43,475 nucleotides of DNA. It comes from Candidatus Neomicrothrix sp. UBA881. Lineage in GTDB: Bacteria > Actinomycetota > Acidimicrobiia > Acidimicrobiales > MedAcidi-G1. The first letter of the stretch is position 1. Each line of letters starts with the position of its first letter. This document shows, piece after piece, positions 1 to 7,962 of the stretch. The notes beneath the pieces were generated by a model. That model had not been told where the DNA came from. It was given only the letters and a program-made list of their open reading frames with translations, and made no database searches. The stretch spans positions 40,185 to 83,659 of the forward strand of contig DBFL01000057.1 of assembly GCA_002294285.1 (NCBI GenBank), given 5' to 3'. The translations under genes and the position numbers were made by a program.

Positions 1-677
1 AAGTGGCCACTTCCTGGGACTATCAACAAAACCACTATCCAAAGAAACTCATTTTGAGTAAGGGCGGGAAAACCTGAAGTTGAACCTTGAAAAATAACTA
101 AAAAAGGAAGTAAGCCTATGGAGCCTATGAACATTGCCAATGTCTGAAGGGTAAAAGTGTCAATATGAACTCGAACTGATTTTACTGCCACAAAATAAGC
201 TGAAAATAAGATCATCGCAAGCAAAGCAAGCAGATCTCCCAAGGGACTCCATGAAACGTCGTTGCTTGAACCTAAAACAACTACAGCCACTCCCCCTGTC
301 GCGAAAATCGAAATTCCAACCAATCTCTTTGTTATAACTTCTCCAAATTTTCCACCTGCGACGATTATCAAAACGATTGGCTGCAACGCACCAATAATTG
401 TCGCGTTTGCAACCGTGGTGATGTTTAAGGCTGTGAAAAACACTGCTATCTCAGAACAAAAAAGTATCGCGACAGGAAATGCAAGCTTTATTTGAGACCA
501 AGTGAATCTTTTACCTATCAAAATGAAGACCGTACCGTAAACAACTGCACCCAAAAATTGTCTCCAGAATGCAATTTCTATACCTGAAAGATCAAGACGA
601 GCAACAATTACATTCCCTGCAGACCAACAAACAACTGCGAAAACTGCAGCTATACGGCCAAGATGGGTCAAAGTCAT
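1..677 (-). CDS. EamA/DMT-family permease, 3' end outside window
   Basis: The minus-strand frame is open from an ATG at 677 to the left edge, giving 225 complete codons without a stop. The protein starts MTLTHLGRIAAVF and shows alternating hydrophobic helices. EamA-type features are visible: an early SAGNVIVARLDL segment, then TTVANATIIGALQP, where one EamA repeat ends. It breaks off just after IVPGSG. A GAGAGG ribosome-binding site precedes the start by 7 bases. The family exports small metabolites or amino-acid-like compounds, but the substrate cannot be read here. The closest relative in the window is the permease at 41126-42016, which shares the IGSLQP-like and PGTGH-like stretches. Roughly the last quarter of the gene is missing because of the window edge, not because of decay. 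Confidence 0.85.
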   Translation of the reverse strand, partial: MTLTHLGRIAAVFAVVCWSAGNVIVARLDLSGIEIAFWRQFLGAVVYGTVFILIGKRFTWSQIKLAFPVAILFCSEIAVFFTALNITTVANATIIGALQPIVLIIVAGGKFGEVITKRLVGISIFATGGVAVVVLGSSNDVSWSPLGDLLALLAMILFSAYFVAVKSVRVHIDTFTLQTLAMFIGSIGLLPFLVIFQGSTSGFPALTQNEFLWIVVLLIVPGSGH

Positions 678-752
678 TTGAAACCTCTCATAGGTGAACA
701 ATAGAACCTATTTAGATTCGAGTTAGAAGCTTTTAAAATAATCTCGAAATTA

Positions 753-784
753 GTTTCTATCTGTTAATCAAAAGTTCATTTCGC
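753..784 (+). promoter_or_regulatory. PHO-box-like direct repeats upstream of phnD
   Basis: GTTAATC at 763 and GTTCATT at 774 are spaced exactly 11 bases, and a weaker GTTTCTA at 753 precedes them. Actinobacterial PhoP sites are 11-base direct repeats of a GTTCA-type unit, and the next gene is a phosphonate/phosphite binding protein. The match is partial and was judged by eye, so this is a candidate only. Two inverted repeats lie further upstream: ATAGGT/ACCTAT at 690-711 and TTCGAG/CTCGAA at 717-748. Confidence 0.3.
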
Positions 785-875
785 AGAAAGTGGTATCTAT
801 TGGTTTTATTTACTAGTGTTTGCTTAAGTTTCGCTATAGGTGTTTATAGCCAAATATTCAAAATTGGAGATTTGA

Positions 876-1931
876 ATGAAAATGATGAAAAGAGTAGCCG
901 TAGTATTAGCCCTTGCACTTTTAGTCACCTCCTGTGGAAGTGATGAATCGGAACAATCAGGAGAAGAATGGCCTGACAAAATTGTCTTCGGTTTTGTGCC
1001 GAGCCAAGAGCAAGAGAGCTTGCAAGACAACATACAACCAATGATGGATCACCTTACAGAAAAACTTGGAATAAAAGTTGAAGGTATTGTCACAACTGAT
1101 TTTGTCGGACTTGGTGTAGCTATGGGAACCGGAGAAGCTGATCTAGGGGCATTTGGTCCTGCTGGCTTCGTCATGGCTCAGAAAGAATTTGGAAATATGA
1201 GCGTAATGGCACAAGCCATCCGCTACGGAGCTCCTACATACCATGGCCAATGGATGACTAATGATTCCAGTATCTGCAATCCAGGCACACTTAAATCCGG
1301 GACAGCTCTAGTAAACACCGATGATGGAATCGCACAAGTCGATGCGTTAGATGCAGTTGCGCTACAAATAGGAATTTACTTTGGTGATTCAGGCAAGGCT
1401 CAAGGAGAAAATGTAGATGCAGGAACTGTCTCCCCTGGAATGTCTTGTACGGCAGATTTGAGCAATGTAGTTGGTAAGACTGTTGCCTTTACAAATGAAA
1501 GTTCTACTTCTGGATATCAGTATCCAACCTTGCAATTACGAAATGCTGGAATTAACGATGACCAATATGAAAAGGTTTTTGCTGGTGGACATGATGGTTC
1601 TGTAGCTGCTGTTTACAACGGAGATGCAGACTTTGGTGTTGCCTACGATGACGCTCGCCGAACAATGAGGAAAACAAATCCAGATGTTGGTGAAAATGTT
1701 ATTGTCTTTAACCTGACTGCAGAAATTCCAAATGACGTAATTGCTGTAAGAACTGACTTGCCTGACAGTTTGAAAGGTGCCATCTACTACAACATGGATG
1801 CTTATCTCAAAACTGAAGAAGGAGAAGCAGTTTCTGATGAAGTATTCGGATGGACTGACATGCAAGTAGCGAAGGATTCAGATTTCGACATCGTTCGCGA
1901 AGCAAATGAAAAGCTAGGAATTAACGACTAA
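876..1931 (+). CDS. phnD: Phosphonate/phosphite ABC transporter substrate-binding lipoprotein
   Basis: This 351-residue protein starts with a charged, hydrophobic lipoprotein signal and lipobox LVTSC, with Cys20 as the likely acylation site. The mature part is a PhnD/SsuA/transferrin-type two-lobe binding fold. It begins near KIVFGFVPSQEQES and contains a GEADLGAFGPAGF stretch and a YNGDADFGVAYDD stretch typical of PhnD-like proteins. It should sit on the outer face of the membrane and deliver phosphonate, phosphite or a related oxyanion to the two PhnE permeases encoded downstream. A GGAGA ribosome-binding site lies 7 bases before the ATG. No phosphonate-degrading genes are seen in the window, so the ligand is uncertain; phosphite or an organophosphonate are the leading options. 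Confidence 0.9.
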   Translation: MKMMKRVAVVLALALLVTSCGSDESEQSGEEWPDKIVFGFVPSQEQESLQDNIQPMMDHLTEKLGIKVEGIVTTDFVGLGVAMGTGEADLGAFGPAGFVMAQKEFGNMSVMAQAIRYGAPTYHGQWMTNDSSICNPGTLKSGTALVNTDDGIAQVDALDAVALQIGIYFGDSGKAQGENVDAGTVSPGMSCTADLSNVVGKTVAFTNESSTSGYQYPTLQLRNAGINDDQYEKVFAGGHDGSVAAVYNGDADFGVAYDDARRTMRKTNPDVGENVIVFNLTAEIPNDVIAVRTDLPDSLKGAIYYNMDAYLKTEEGEAVSDEVFGWTDMQVAKDSDFDIVREANEKLGIND

Positions 1932-1973
1932 TAAGAACTTGGGTCTTTTAGATCTTAATAATTAGGAATACGC

Positions 1974-2774
1974 GTGATAAAAATTGAACGTGTCTCAGTT
2001 ACATACCCAGGTGGAGTTGAGGCTCTAAAAGACGTTGACCTCGAGATACAGGATGGCGAATTTGTCGTAATCGTTGGGTTATCCGGAGCAGGGAAATCTA
2101 CACTGCTTCGGGTACTCAACGGACTGGTTCCTGCTACTTCAGGATCAATTATCGTTGACGGAACTGAGGTCGTAAATGCTAATTCCCAGACATTGAGACA
2201 AGTACGTTCTAAAACTGGAATGATTTTCCAAACATTTAATCTTGTAAACAGAACAAGTGTCTTAAACAACGTTCTAATGGGTCGACTCGCTAATGTTCCT
2301 TCGTGGCGTTCAACGTTAGGTATGTGGCCTGCAGAAGATAAAGAAATAGCGATGCTTGCCTTGGAAAGAGTTGGAATAATTGACAAAACTTATGTTCGTG
2401 CTTCAAATCTTTCAGGTGGACAGCAACAAAGAGTAGGAATTGCAAGAGCTTTGGCGCAAGAGCCTTCTCTTATGCTCGCAGATGAACCTGTCGCCGCACT
2501 TGATCCGGTCACAAGCCGTCAAGTAATGGGAGATTTGCAAAAAATCAACCAAGACTTAGGAATAACCACGCTTGTAAACCTGCATTTTTTAGACTTAGCA
2601 AAAGAATACGGCAAACGCCTGATCGGTTTACGTGACGGCATATTGGTTTACGACGGAGACATAAATGACGTCACTGACGAAACTTTCAGAGAAATATATG
2701 GAAGAGCTATAACTGCAGAGGATCTTCACGCAATGAATGAGGAACCACCGGAAAACATCGGCAACGGTAAATGA
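1974..2774 (+). CDS. phnC: Phosphonate/phosphite ABC transporter ATPase
   Basis: ATP-binding subunit of 266 residues that would power the PhnE permeases from the cytoplasmic side. Walker A GLSGAGKST is at residues 35-43, the ABC signature LSGGQQQR at about 146-153, and Walker B LMLADEP at about 166-172. The length and a PhnC-like segment with a Q-loop MIFQTFNLVNR fit the family. The start is a GTG preceded by AGGAA. It follows phnD by 42 bases and overlaps phnE by the four bases ATGA at 2771-2774, which suggests translational coupling. Confidence 0.93.
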   Translation: MIKIERVSVTYPGGVEALKDVDLEIQDGEFVVIVGLSGAGKSTLLRVLNGLVPATSGSIIVDGTEVVNANSQTLRQVRSKTGMIFQTFNLVNRTSVLNNVLMGRLANVPSWRSTLGMWPAEDKEIAMLALERVGIIDKTYVRASNLSGGQQQRVGIARALAQEPSLMLADEPVAALDPVTSRQVMGDLQKINQDLGITTLVNLHFLDLAKEYGKRLIGLRDGILVYDGDINDVTDETFREIYGRAITAEDLHAMNEEPPENIGNGK

Positions 2775-3571
2775 ATGACGATCTGACAGCCTCTGCAAGA
2801 CCAACAAAACCAAAACCGCGTGCACGATCATTCTTAATCGCAGTTCTACTTTTAGCTTTAACTTTTTGGGCTGCCTTTAAAGTTTCTTTCGACCTCTCAA
2901 CCTTTTGGGCAGTTTGGTCGAATCCCATATGGGCCAAATTCTGGCCTATTCCTTGGGACTGGGTTCTCACAAAAGAAAACACTTTTGACCCCTTAATTGA
3001 AACTTTACAAATCGCTGTAGCTTCAACTCTTGTGGGATGTCTGCTAGCTCTCCCCGTAAGCTTTGCGATGTCATCTCTAACTACCCCGAATAAGGTTGTC
3101 TACTTTTTCAGTCGATCAATTATGAACCTGGTGCGTGCCGTACCTGATCTCTTCTGGGCAAAGTTGCTTGTAACAGCAATAGGTATTGGTGCTTTTGCAG
3201 GAGCATGGTCACTTACAATTTTCTCTTTAGCTGTAATGGTAAAACTGTTCAGTGAAACAGTCGATGCTGCTGACCCAAAGCCTTTAGAAGCTGCTCGATC
3301 ATCTGGAGCAAAACACCTACCAGCGGTAAGAACAGGTGTCTTGCCGACTGTTTTCCCTTCCTATGTTGCTTATTCCCTGTACATCTTTGAACTAAATATT
3401 AGAGCATCGGTCGTACTTGGTCTTGTAGGCGCAGGTGGAGTGGGACGAGTTATTGAAACTCAACGTCAGTTTTTCCGCTTTGACCGTATTTTGGGTTTGT
3501 TGGTAATTATTTTTGCAATTGTCTGGATAATAGAGCAAATCAGTGTCTCACTACGAAAGAGACTTGTTTGA
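2771..3571 (+). CDS. phnE: Phosphonate/phosphite ABC transporter permease, first copy
   Basis: Integral membrane permease of 266 residues with a long first helix near residues 17-37 and further helices in a binding-protein-dependent transport domain. The EAA loop that contacts the ATPase is present from about residue 173 (EAARSSGAKHL). The C-terminal VVLGLVGAGGVGRVIE stretch is characteristic of PhnE. The start overlaps the phnC stop. Two different phnE genes in one operon, as here, are common in this family and probably form a heterodimeric pore. Confidence 0.92.
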   Translation: MNDDLTASARPTKPKPRARSFLIAVLLLALTFWAAFKVSFDLSTFWAVWSNPIWAKFWPIPWDWVLTKENTFDPLIETLQIAVASTLVGCLLALPVSFAMSSLTTPNKVVYFFSRSIMNLVRAVPDLFWAKLLVTAIGIGAFAGAWSLTIFSLAVMVKLFSETVDAADPKPLEAARSSGAKHLPAVRTGVLPTVFPSYVAYSLYIFELNIRASVVLGLVGAGGVGRVIETQRQFFRFDRILGLLVIIFAIVWIIEQISVSLRKRLV

Positions 3572-3572
3572 T

Positions 3573-4454
3573 ATGCAAGAACTTTCAGAAACCCAAGTAA
3601 CTAACGAAAGACCTCTTCCACCAAAAACTTTTCATCTTTGGTTAATAGCAATCCCACTCTGTGTTGCAATTATTTGGTCTGTAACAGGTTTGAACATAAC
3701 AATTTCGCGCCTTCTCGACGCACCAAGTGACGCATGGGCAATTTTGAGGCAAATGGTTCCACCAGGTTTTGCTGAAGTTTATGAACGTGGGGCGGTCGGA
3801 AAAATATTTGAATCTGTTTATATAGCTTGGATCGGAACGATCATCGGAGCTTTAATCTCACTTCCTTTGGCCTTCTTAGCGGCTCATAACGTTGCTCCTA
3901 TATGGATTAGATCACCAATCCGGCAACTATTTAATGCAATAAGAGCTGTCCCGGAGTTAATACTCGCCGTCATCCTCATTCCTGTCACTGGATTAGGCGC
4001 ATGGGCAGGAACACTCGCAATCGGGTTACATTCAATCGGCACACTTGGGAAATGGGCTTGTGAGTCAATTGAAGATATTGATGACGGTCCTGTGGAGGCA
4101 ACAAAAGCATGTGGTGGGAAATGGGTTAGCGGCATGAGATGGGGTGTTCTTCCCCAAGTAATGCCAATAGTGAGTTCTTACTGGTTGTTTAGATTTGAAA
4201 TAAATGTAAGAGCTTCAGCTGTTCTGGGCATGATCGGCGCAGGAGGGGTTGGGTCAGAGCTAGTTTCACAACTTTCATTCAGAAACTTTCCTGCAGCCAG
4301 CGCAGTTTTAATAATGACGATGGCAGTCGTATTGACAATAGACACAATTTCAGCTGCAGTAAGACGCAGAATTATAAAAGGCGCAGAAAATACCATAGAC
4401 GAAGAATCACGCACTCTTGAAGCTATAACAGACCTAACGGGAATCAGAAGCTGA
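3573..4454 (+). CDS. phnE: Phosphonate/phosphite ABC transporter permease, second copy
   Basis: Second PhnE-type permease of 293 residues. The EAA loop starts at about residue 175 (VEATKACGGKW), and the C-terminal AVLGMIGAGGVGSELV matches its neighbour. The ATG at 3573 is preferred because it begins one base after the phnE1 stop and follows AAGAGA at a workable distance. An in-frame GTG at 3543 would add ten residues and overlap phnE1 by 29 bases. It carries an N-terminal soluble segment before the first helix. It is the last gene of the phn operon; the next gene has its own promoter-like sequence. Confidence 0.9.
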   Translation: MQELSETQVTNERPLPPKTFHLWLIAIPLCVAIIWSVTGLNITISRLLDAPSDAWAILRQMVPPGFAEVYERGAVGKIFESVYIAWIGTIIGALISLPLAFLAAHNVAPIWIRSPIRQLFNAIRAVPELILAVILIPVTGLGAWAGTLAIGLHSIGTLGKWACESIEDIDDGPVEATKACGGKWVSGMRWGVLPQVMPIVSSYWLFRFEINVRASAVLGMIGAGGVGSELVSQLSFRNFPAASAVLIMTMAVVLTIDTISAAVRRRIIKGAENTIDEESRTLEAITDLTGIRS

Positions 4455-4466
4455 AAATAAGAAGTG

Positions 4467-4489
4467 AAAAGCTTTAACCAACGCTTTTT
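4467..4489 (+). terminator. Weak candidate terminator after the phn operon
   Basis: AAAAGC and GCTTTT form a 6-bp stem around a 10-base loop, ending in a run of five T. The stem is AT-rich and marginal. Position between the phn operon and the kinase promoter is its main support. Confidence 0.3.
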
Positions 4490-4501
4490 ATATCCACGCT
4501 T

Positions 4502-4507
4502 TAGCCT
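4502..4507 (+). promoter_or_regulatory. -10 element (TAGCCT) for a leaderless ROK kinase mRNA
   Basis: TAGCCT fits the actinobacterial TANNNT -10 consensus and ends exactly six bases before the ATG at 4514. Transcription would then begin at or next to the start codon. No Shine-Dalgarno sequence is visible. The same geometry recurs at six other genes in this window. Confidence 0.5.
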
Positions 4508-4513
4508 TTGAAT

Positions 4514-5458
4514 ATGGGAAAATTTGTCGTTGGAATTGACATTGGCGGCACTTCAGCTAGGGCAGCACTTGTTGATCTAGAAAGTAGAGAGATAATTCAA
4601 GAACACACTACTAAAAGTAGTGATGACGGGCAGAAACTTGTTCAAATACTGTGCTCTCTCGTAAAAGATCTTGAACGGTCCTCAAAAACCAATGTCTCTT
4701 CAGTGGGCATAGGAATAGCTGGATTAGCTCACAAGTCAGGGATTATCAGATACTCCCCAAACCTTCCCAATCTAATTGAATTCCCAATAGGTCCTGAACT
4801 AGAAGCTCATCTCAAAATTCCTGTAACTGTTGGGAACGATGCCACAGTTGCAACGATTGCCGAATGGAAAATGGGGGCTGGAAGAAACAGCAATAACTTT
4901 GTTCTGGCAACTCTGGGCACAGGGATCGGAACTGGATTTGTTGTTGATGGACATCTGCTACTTGGAAGTAACGGTTTTGCCGGTGAAGCAGGACACATGA
5001 TCGTAGATGCAAATGGTCCAATTCATATAACAGGTCAAAAAGGACCATGGGAATATTTCGCCTCTGGAAATTCGATAAATCGTATTGTGCAAGATGAGGC
5101 ATCACGCGGAGACTTTCCTTGGGCAGTCGAAATCGCTGGCACTTGGGAAAAGGTAAACAGTCACCTTTTATCATCTGGTGTTAAAAAGCAAGAACCCGAT
5201 TCGTTAAGAATTCTGAATGATTTCTGCCGCGACGTCAGCATAGGTTTAACAAACTTGATTTTGCTTTTGGATCTTGACACAGTTGTGATTGGAGGTGGAA
5301 TTTGTGAAATCGGAGAACCTCTACGAAATAGAATCGAAATATGGATCGACGAAATGCTTATTGGAAGTGAACACCGTCCGAAAGTTGAAGTGAAAATAGC
5401 TGAACTAGGCCCCAACGCCGGTGCTGTAGGAGCAGCTCTCTCAACGGATAATGATTAA
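4514..5458 (+). CDS. ROK-family sugar kinase, probably glucokinase-like
   Basis: This 314-residue protein has the ROK/actin-like ATPase layout: DIGGT at residues 9-13, GIAG, catalytic-base candidate Asp109 in GNDAT, a GTGIGTG phosphate loop at 135-141, and GEAGH at 157-161. ROK kinases phosphorylate glucose, fructose, N-acetylglucosamine or N-acetylmannosamine. The usual zinc site CxCGxxGCxE is replaced: residues 171-180 read HITGQKGPWE, so three cysteine ligands are His, Thr and Pro while the glycines and WE remain. It could still be active if the loop no longer needs zinc. The ATG at 4514 is chosen over the TTG at 4508 because of the -10 element. The gene converges on the next one and shares TTAA at the stops. 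Confidence 0.88.
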   Translation: MGKFVVGIDIGGTSARAALVDLESREIIQEHTTKSSDDGQKLVQILCSLVKDLERSSKTNVSSVGIGIAGLAHKSGIIRYSPNLPNLIEFPIGPELEAHLKIPVTVGNDATVATIAEWKMGAGRNSNNFVLATLGTGIGTGFVVDGHLLLGSNGFAGEAGHMIVDANGPIHITGQKGPWEYFASGNSINRIVQDEASRGDFPWAVEIAGTWEKVNSHLLSSGVKKQEPDSLRILNDFCRDVSIGLTNLILLLDLDTVVIGGGICEIGEPLRNRIEIWIDEMLIGSEHRPKVEVKIAELGPNAGAVGAALSTDND

Positions 5459-6150
5459 CTATTAAGTTCAGTTTCAAACATTTCGATAACTCGACTCCAA
5501 GCAGTTTCAGCAATTTCTTCGTTATAAGTGCCAAGAGGGTCATCCTCATTAGCAAAAGCATGCCCGGTCTGCGGGTAGACAATAAAAGTAACGTTCTTGC
5601 CTTTGTCTCTAAGCTTTTTCTCTAATTCAGCTACAGAGTCAGGAGGGAAAAAGTCATCTACGCTAGCAAAGTGCCCCTCGACCCTAGCCGTTAACTCTGT
5701 CCAATCTGGTTCATTCTCCCCCAAAGGCGCTCCATAAAATGGGGCAGCTGCGGCAATCCTTTTGCCTTCAGAAGCAGCAATTAACAATGTCAACATTCCT
5801 CCCATACAGAAACCAACCACACCTACAGACGAACCTTCAACATTAGGATGATCAAGCAAATAATCGATGGCTCCAGACATGTCGCGAGTTGCTCTCTCTG
5901 GTGGCAGAGTGCTCATAAGCTCACCCGCTTTATCCATCTCTGAGTGTTGGGCCAATTCACCGTGGTACAGATCGGGAGCCAACGCGACAAAACCATTAGC
6001 AGCGAGTCGATCACAAACAGCTTTAATCTGTGGTGCTAACCCCCACCACTCCTGAACAACCATCACGCCTGCACCTGGTTCAGCTGGTGTAGCAAGATAC
6101 CCACCTGCTGTAGAATCACCTGCTTGAAAGTTAACCATCTCACCATTCAT
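5455..6150 (-). CDS. Dienelactone hydrolase family protein
   Basis: This 231-residue alpha/beta hydrolase has the dienelactone hydrolase signature. Glu34 lies in QEWWGL, nucleophile Cys115 in GFCMGG, an acidic residue near 165-166 in SVDDFF, and His197 in TGHAF. Characterised relatives open enol lactones such as dienelactone in chloroaromatic breakdown, but most family members have unknown natural substrates. The protein should be cytoplasmic, since no signal peptide is seen. AGAGGAG lies just upstream of the ATG, an unusually strong ribosome-binding site for this window. Its stop overlaps the ROK kinase stop by four bases. Confidence 0.88.
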   Translation of the reverse strand: MNGEMVNFQAGDSTAGGYLATPAEPGAGVMVVQEWWGLAPQIKAVCDRLAANGFVALAPDLYHGELAQHSEMDKAGELMSTLPPERATRDMSGAIDYLLDHPNVEGSSVGVVGFCMGGMLTLLIAASEGKRIAAAAPFYGAPLGENEPDWTELTARVEGHFASVDDFFPPDSVAELEKKLRDKGKNVTFIVYPQTGHAFANEDDPLGTYNEEIAETAWSRVIEMFETELNS

Positions 6151-6284
6151 CTTGACTCCTCTTTTTTAAATAAAACATGGAAAACCACTCCCAATATCTA
6201 CAAACTCAGTTGAAACAATATAAGGAAATAGCATCAATTGATGTGTCCAGCAAAAAGAAGACGTAACCTTCAGTGTGTAACCTC

Positions 6285-6356
6285 GCCCCTGTAGCTCAGC
6301 GGATAGAGCATCGGCTTCCGGAGCCGTGTGCGCAGGTTCGATTCCTGCCAGGGGCG
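6285..6356 (+). tRNA. tRNA-Arg, anticodon CCG
   Basis: A cloverleaf folds by hand. The acceptor GCCCCTG pairs with CAGGGGC, the D stem is GCTC/GAGC, the anticodon loop TTCCGGA holds CCG at 6318-6320, and the T stem GCAGG/CCTGC closes the loop TTCGATT. The discriminator is G and no CCA is encoded. The first anticodon-stem pair is T/T and the variable region is four bases. A TAACCT at 6264-6269 is a plausible -10, and the same hexamer recurs at 6278-6283. Confidence 0.95.
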
Positions 6357-6427
6357 CTAACTGCAACGGCTATAAAAACAAATCGGCTATTATTAAGACT
6401 GAACCCAGACGAAAAGAACAGTCAGTA

Positions 6428-7582
6428 ATGTCAGAAAAAAAGCAACCAAGATGGACTTTCCAGTGGAAAGAACTATACGAAGAAGTAATAGATTCAGGGC
6501 TCTGCACCGGCTGTGCTGGGTGTGTGATTTCATGCCCGCATGACGTAATCGGATACGAACATGCACCAGGCGCATATAAACCTTTTCACCTTGAGGAAGA
6601 ACTGGGACTAGATAACTGTATCCACGGTGAAAAAGGCTGTACTTCTTGCACAAGAGCATGTCCAAGATTTAGAGACTGGGAAACAGAAGCAGAAATGCAC
6701 CTTTTTGATCGCACCCGTACGCCAGAAGAGGTTTCTGGAGTCTACAAAGATGTTCTTCTGACCAGAGCAAGTGATACTACCGTCCATGAACTCGGCCAAG
6801 ACGGCGGTTTGGTCTCAGCAATACTCATATGGTGTCTGGAGAACGGCATAATTGATGGAGCTTTAACCTCACATTTGGAAAATGATGGAGAAAATGAAAA
6901 TTCTTGGAAAGCTATTCCTGCTTTAGCTACTGACAAAGAGTCAGTGTTAGCCGGAGCTGGAAGCAGGTACACGTACTCAGCTAACACACTTGCAATAAAT
7001 GAGGCTAGAGAGAAGAATCTGGAGTCGCTGGCTCTTGTAGGGATGAGTTGTCAAACTTCGATCGGCCCTGTCATGTGGAATCGTAAGGTAGGAAAAGCAG
7101 GAAAACCAATCAAGTTGAATATTGGATTGCTATGTTCCAAATCTTTTGATGATTCAATTTTCGAAGAATTGTTTTGGGCAAAATACAGACTTCCAAAAGA
7201 AGAAATGACAAAAATGAACATAAAAGGTGTCTTCCAAATTTGGATGAAAAATGGCGACTACCACGAGATAAACCTAAAAGAGTGCCATGCTTGGACAAGA
7301 GAAGGTTGCAACCATTGTCCAGACTTTGCGGCAGAACACGCTGACATTTCTACAGGCGGAATTGGAAAATACAATGATTGGACTTTAACTGTTGTTCGAA
7401 CAGAACTAGGACGCCAAATAATTATGAGGATGCTCGAAGAAGGTGTAATTGAAGGTAGGCCAGGTGACAGTGATCCAGATGCTATCGAATTGATGCACAA
7501 GCTAGCTGCTAAAAGTCGCTCAAGATGGCCTGACTGGGCAAACCCTTCAGCAAAAGTAGGGCTACCGCAGTATCAGGGATAA
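6428..7582 (+). CDS. FrhB-like coenzyme F420 oxidoreductase with two 4Fe-4S motifs
   Basis: This 384-residue protein resembles coenzyme F420 hydrogenase/dehydrogenase beta subunits. The N-terminus has two cluster motifs: Cys26-x2-Cys29-x2-Cys32-x3-Cys36 and Cys64-x6-Cys71-x2-Cys74-x3-Cys78. An FrhB N-terminal segment follows (near VHELGQDGGLVSAIL), then the C-terminal FrhB domain with ALVGMSCQTS and further cysteines around EGCNHCPDFAAEHADIS. FrhB proteins use FAD to pass electrons between reduced F420 and Fe-S centres, so an F420:ferredoxin-type role is likely; the partner is unknown. The frame stays open upstream to 6326, but that extension overlaps the tRNA, so the ATG at 6428 is used. An F420-using LLM enzyme lies at 26830. 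Confidence 0.82.
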   Translation: MSEKKQPRWTFQWKELYEEVIDSGLCTGCAGCVISCPHDVIGYEHAPGAYKPFHLEEELGLDNCIHGEKGCTSCTRACPRFRDWETEAEMHLFDRTRTPEEVSGVYKDVLLTRASDTTVHELGQDGGLVSAILIWCLENGIIDGALTSHLENDGENENSWKAIPALATDKESVLAGAGSRYTYSANTLAINEAREKNLESLALVGMSCQTSIGPVMWNRKVGKAGKPIKLNIGLLCSKSFDDSIFEELFWAKYRLPKEEMTKMNIKGVFQIWMKNGDYHEINLKECHAWTREGCNHCPDFAAEHADISTGGIGKYNDWTLTVVRTELGRQIIMRMLEEGVIEGRPGDSDPDAIELMHKLAAKSRSRWPDWANPSAKVGLPQYQG

Positions 7583-7591
7583 CCAGCCTGA

Positions 7592-7933
7592 CTACAAACA
7601 AGCCTCGTTTGAATCAGTCAACCACCCATAATTTTCTGAAATCATCTGAGGGCTTACTTCATCTCTGTGCTTTCTAATAAAGTCATCTAGCTCTTTGAAC
7701 TTCTCAAAGGTCACTAAGTCCTGAACTCGTCTAATCACACACTCACAATAACTTTTTGCCTTTAATTGAAGATCTGAGTTTGATTCCTGACAAGCTTCTA
7801 CAAAATTTCTCACTACAAGTTTGTCTTGATCTTCCCAAGATTCTGGCTTCCCATCATTTGCACACCCTGCAAACAATAAAGCACACACAAGAACACCTCC
7901 GAATAAGTGTCTCTTATTTAAAAAATTACCCAC
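7592..7933 (-). CDS. Small hypothetical lipoprotein with paired cysteines
   Basis: A 113-residue protein of unknown function. The first 23 residues form a lipoprotein signal ending LFAGC, so Cys24 would be acylated and the protein anchored outside the membrane. The mature domain has cysteines in VEACQES and YCECVIRRV and one near the end, which could form disulfides. Charged helices make up the rest. The GTG start is supported by a TAGCCT -10 element six bases upstream and the absence of a Shine-Dalgarno sequence. It lies 29 bases downstream of the uracil-DNA glycosylase gene on the same strand. Confidence 0.75.
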   Translation of the reverse strand: MGNFLNKRHLFGGVLVCALLFAGCANDGKPESWEDQDKLVVRNFVEACQESNSDLQLKAKSYCECVIRRVQDLVTFEKFKELDDFIRKHRDEVSPQMISENYGWLTDSNEACL

Positions 7934-7939
7934 AGCGTG

Positions 7940-7945
7940 AGGCTA
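7940..7945 (-). promoter_or_regulatory. -10 element (TAGCCT) for the leaderless lipoprotein gene
   Basis: TAGCCT on the minus strand ends six bases before the GTG at 7933. It implies that this gene has its own promoter although it sits just behind udgB. Confidence 0.45.
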
Positions 7946-7962
7946 GCGTAATCCAAGCAATA

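Noticed and set aside
6232..6243. 12-base palindrome CATCAATTGATG
   Set aside because: Palindromes of this size are expected about ten times by chance in a window of this length, and no gene start is suitably placed.
6326..6427. N-terminal extension of the FrhB-like frame with in-frame upstream starts
   Set aside because: It overlaps the 3' part of the tRNA-Arg gene and adds no recognisable family sequence; the ATG at 6428 leads straight into the domain.
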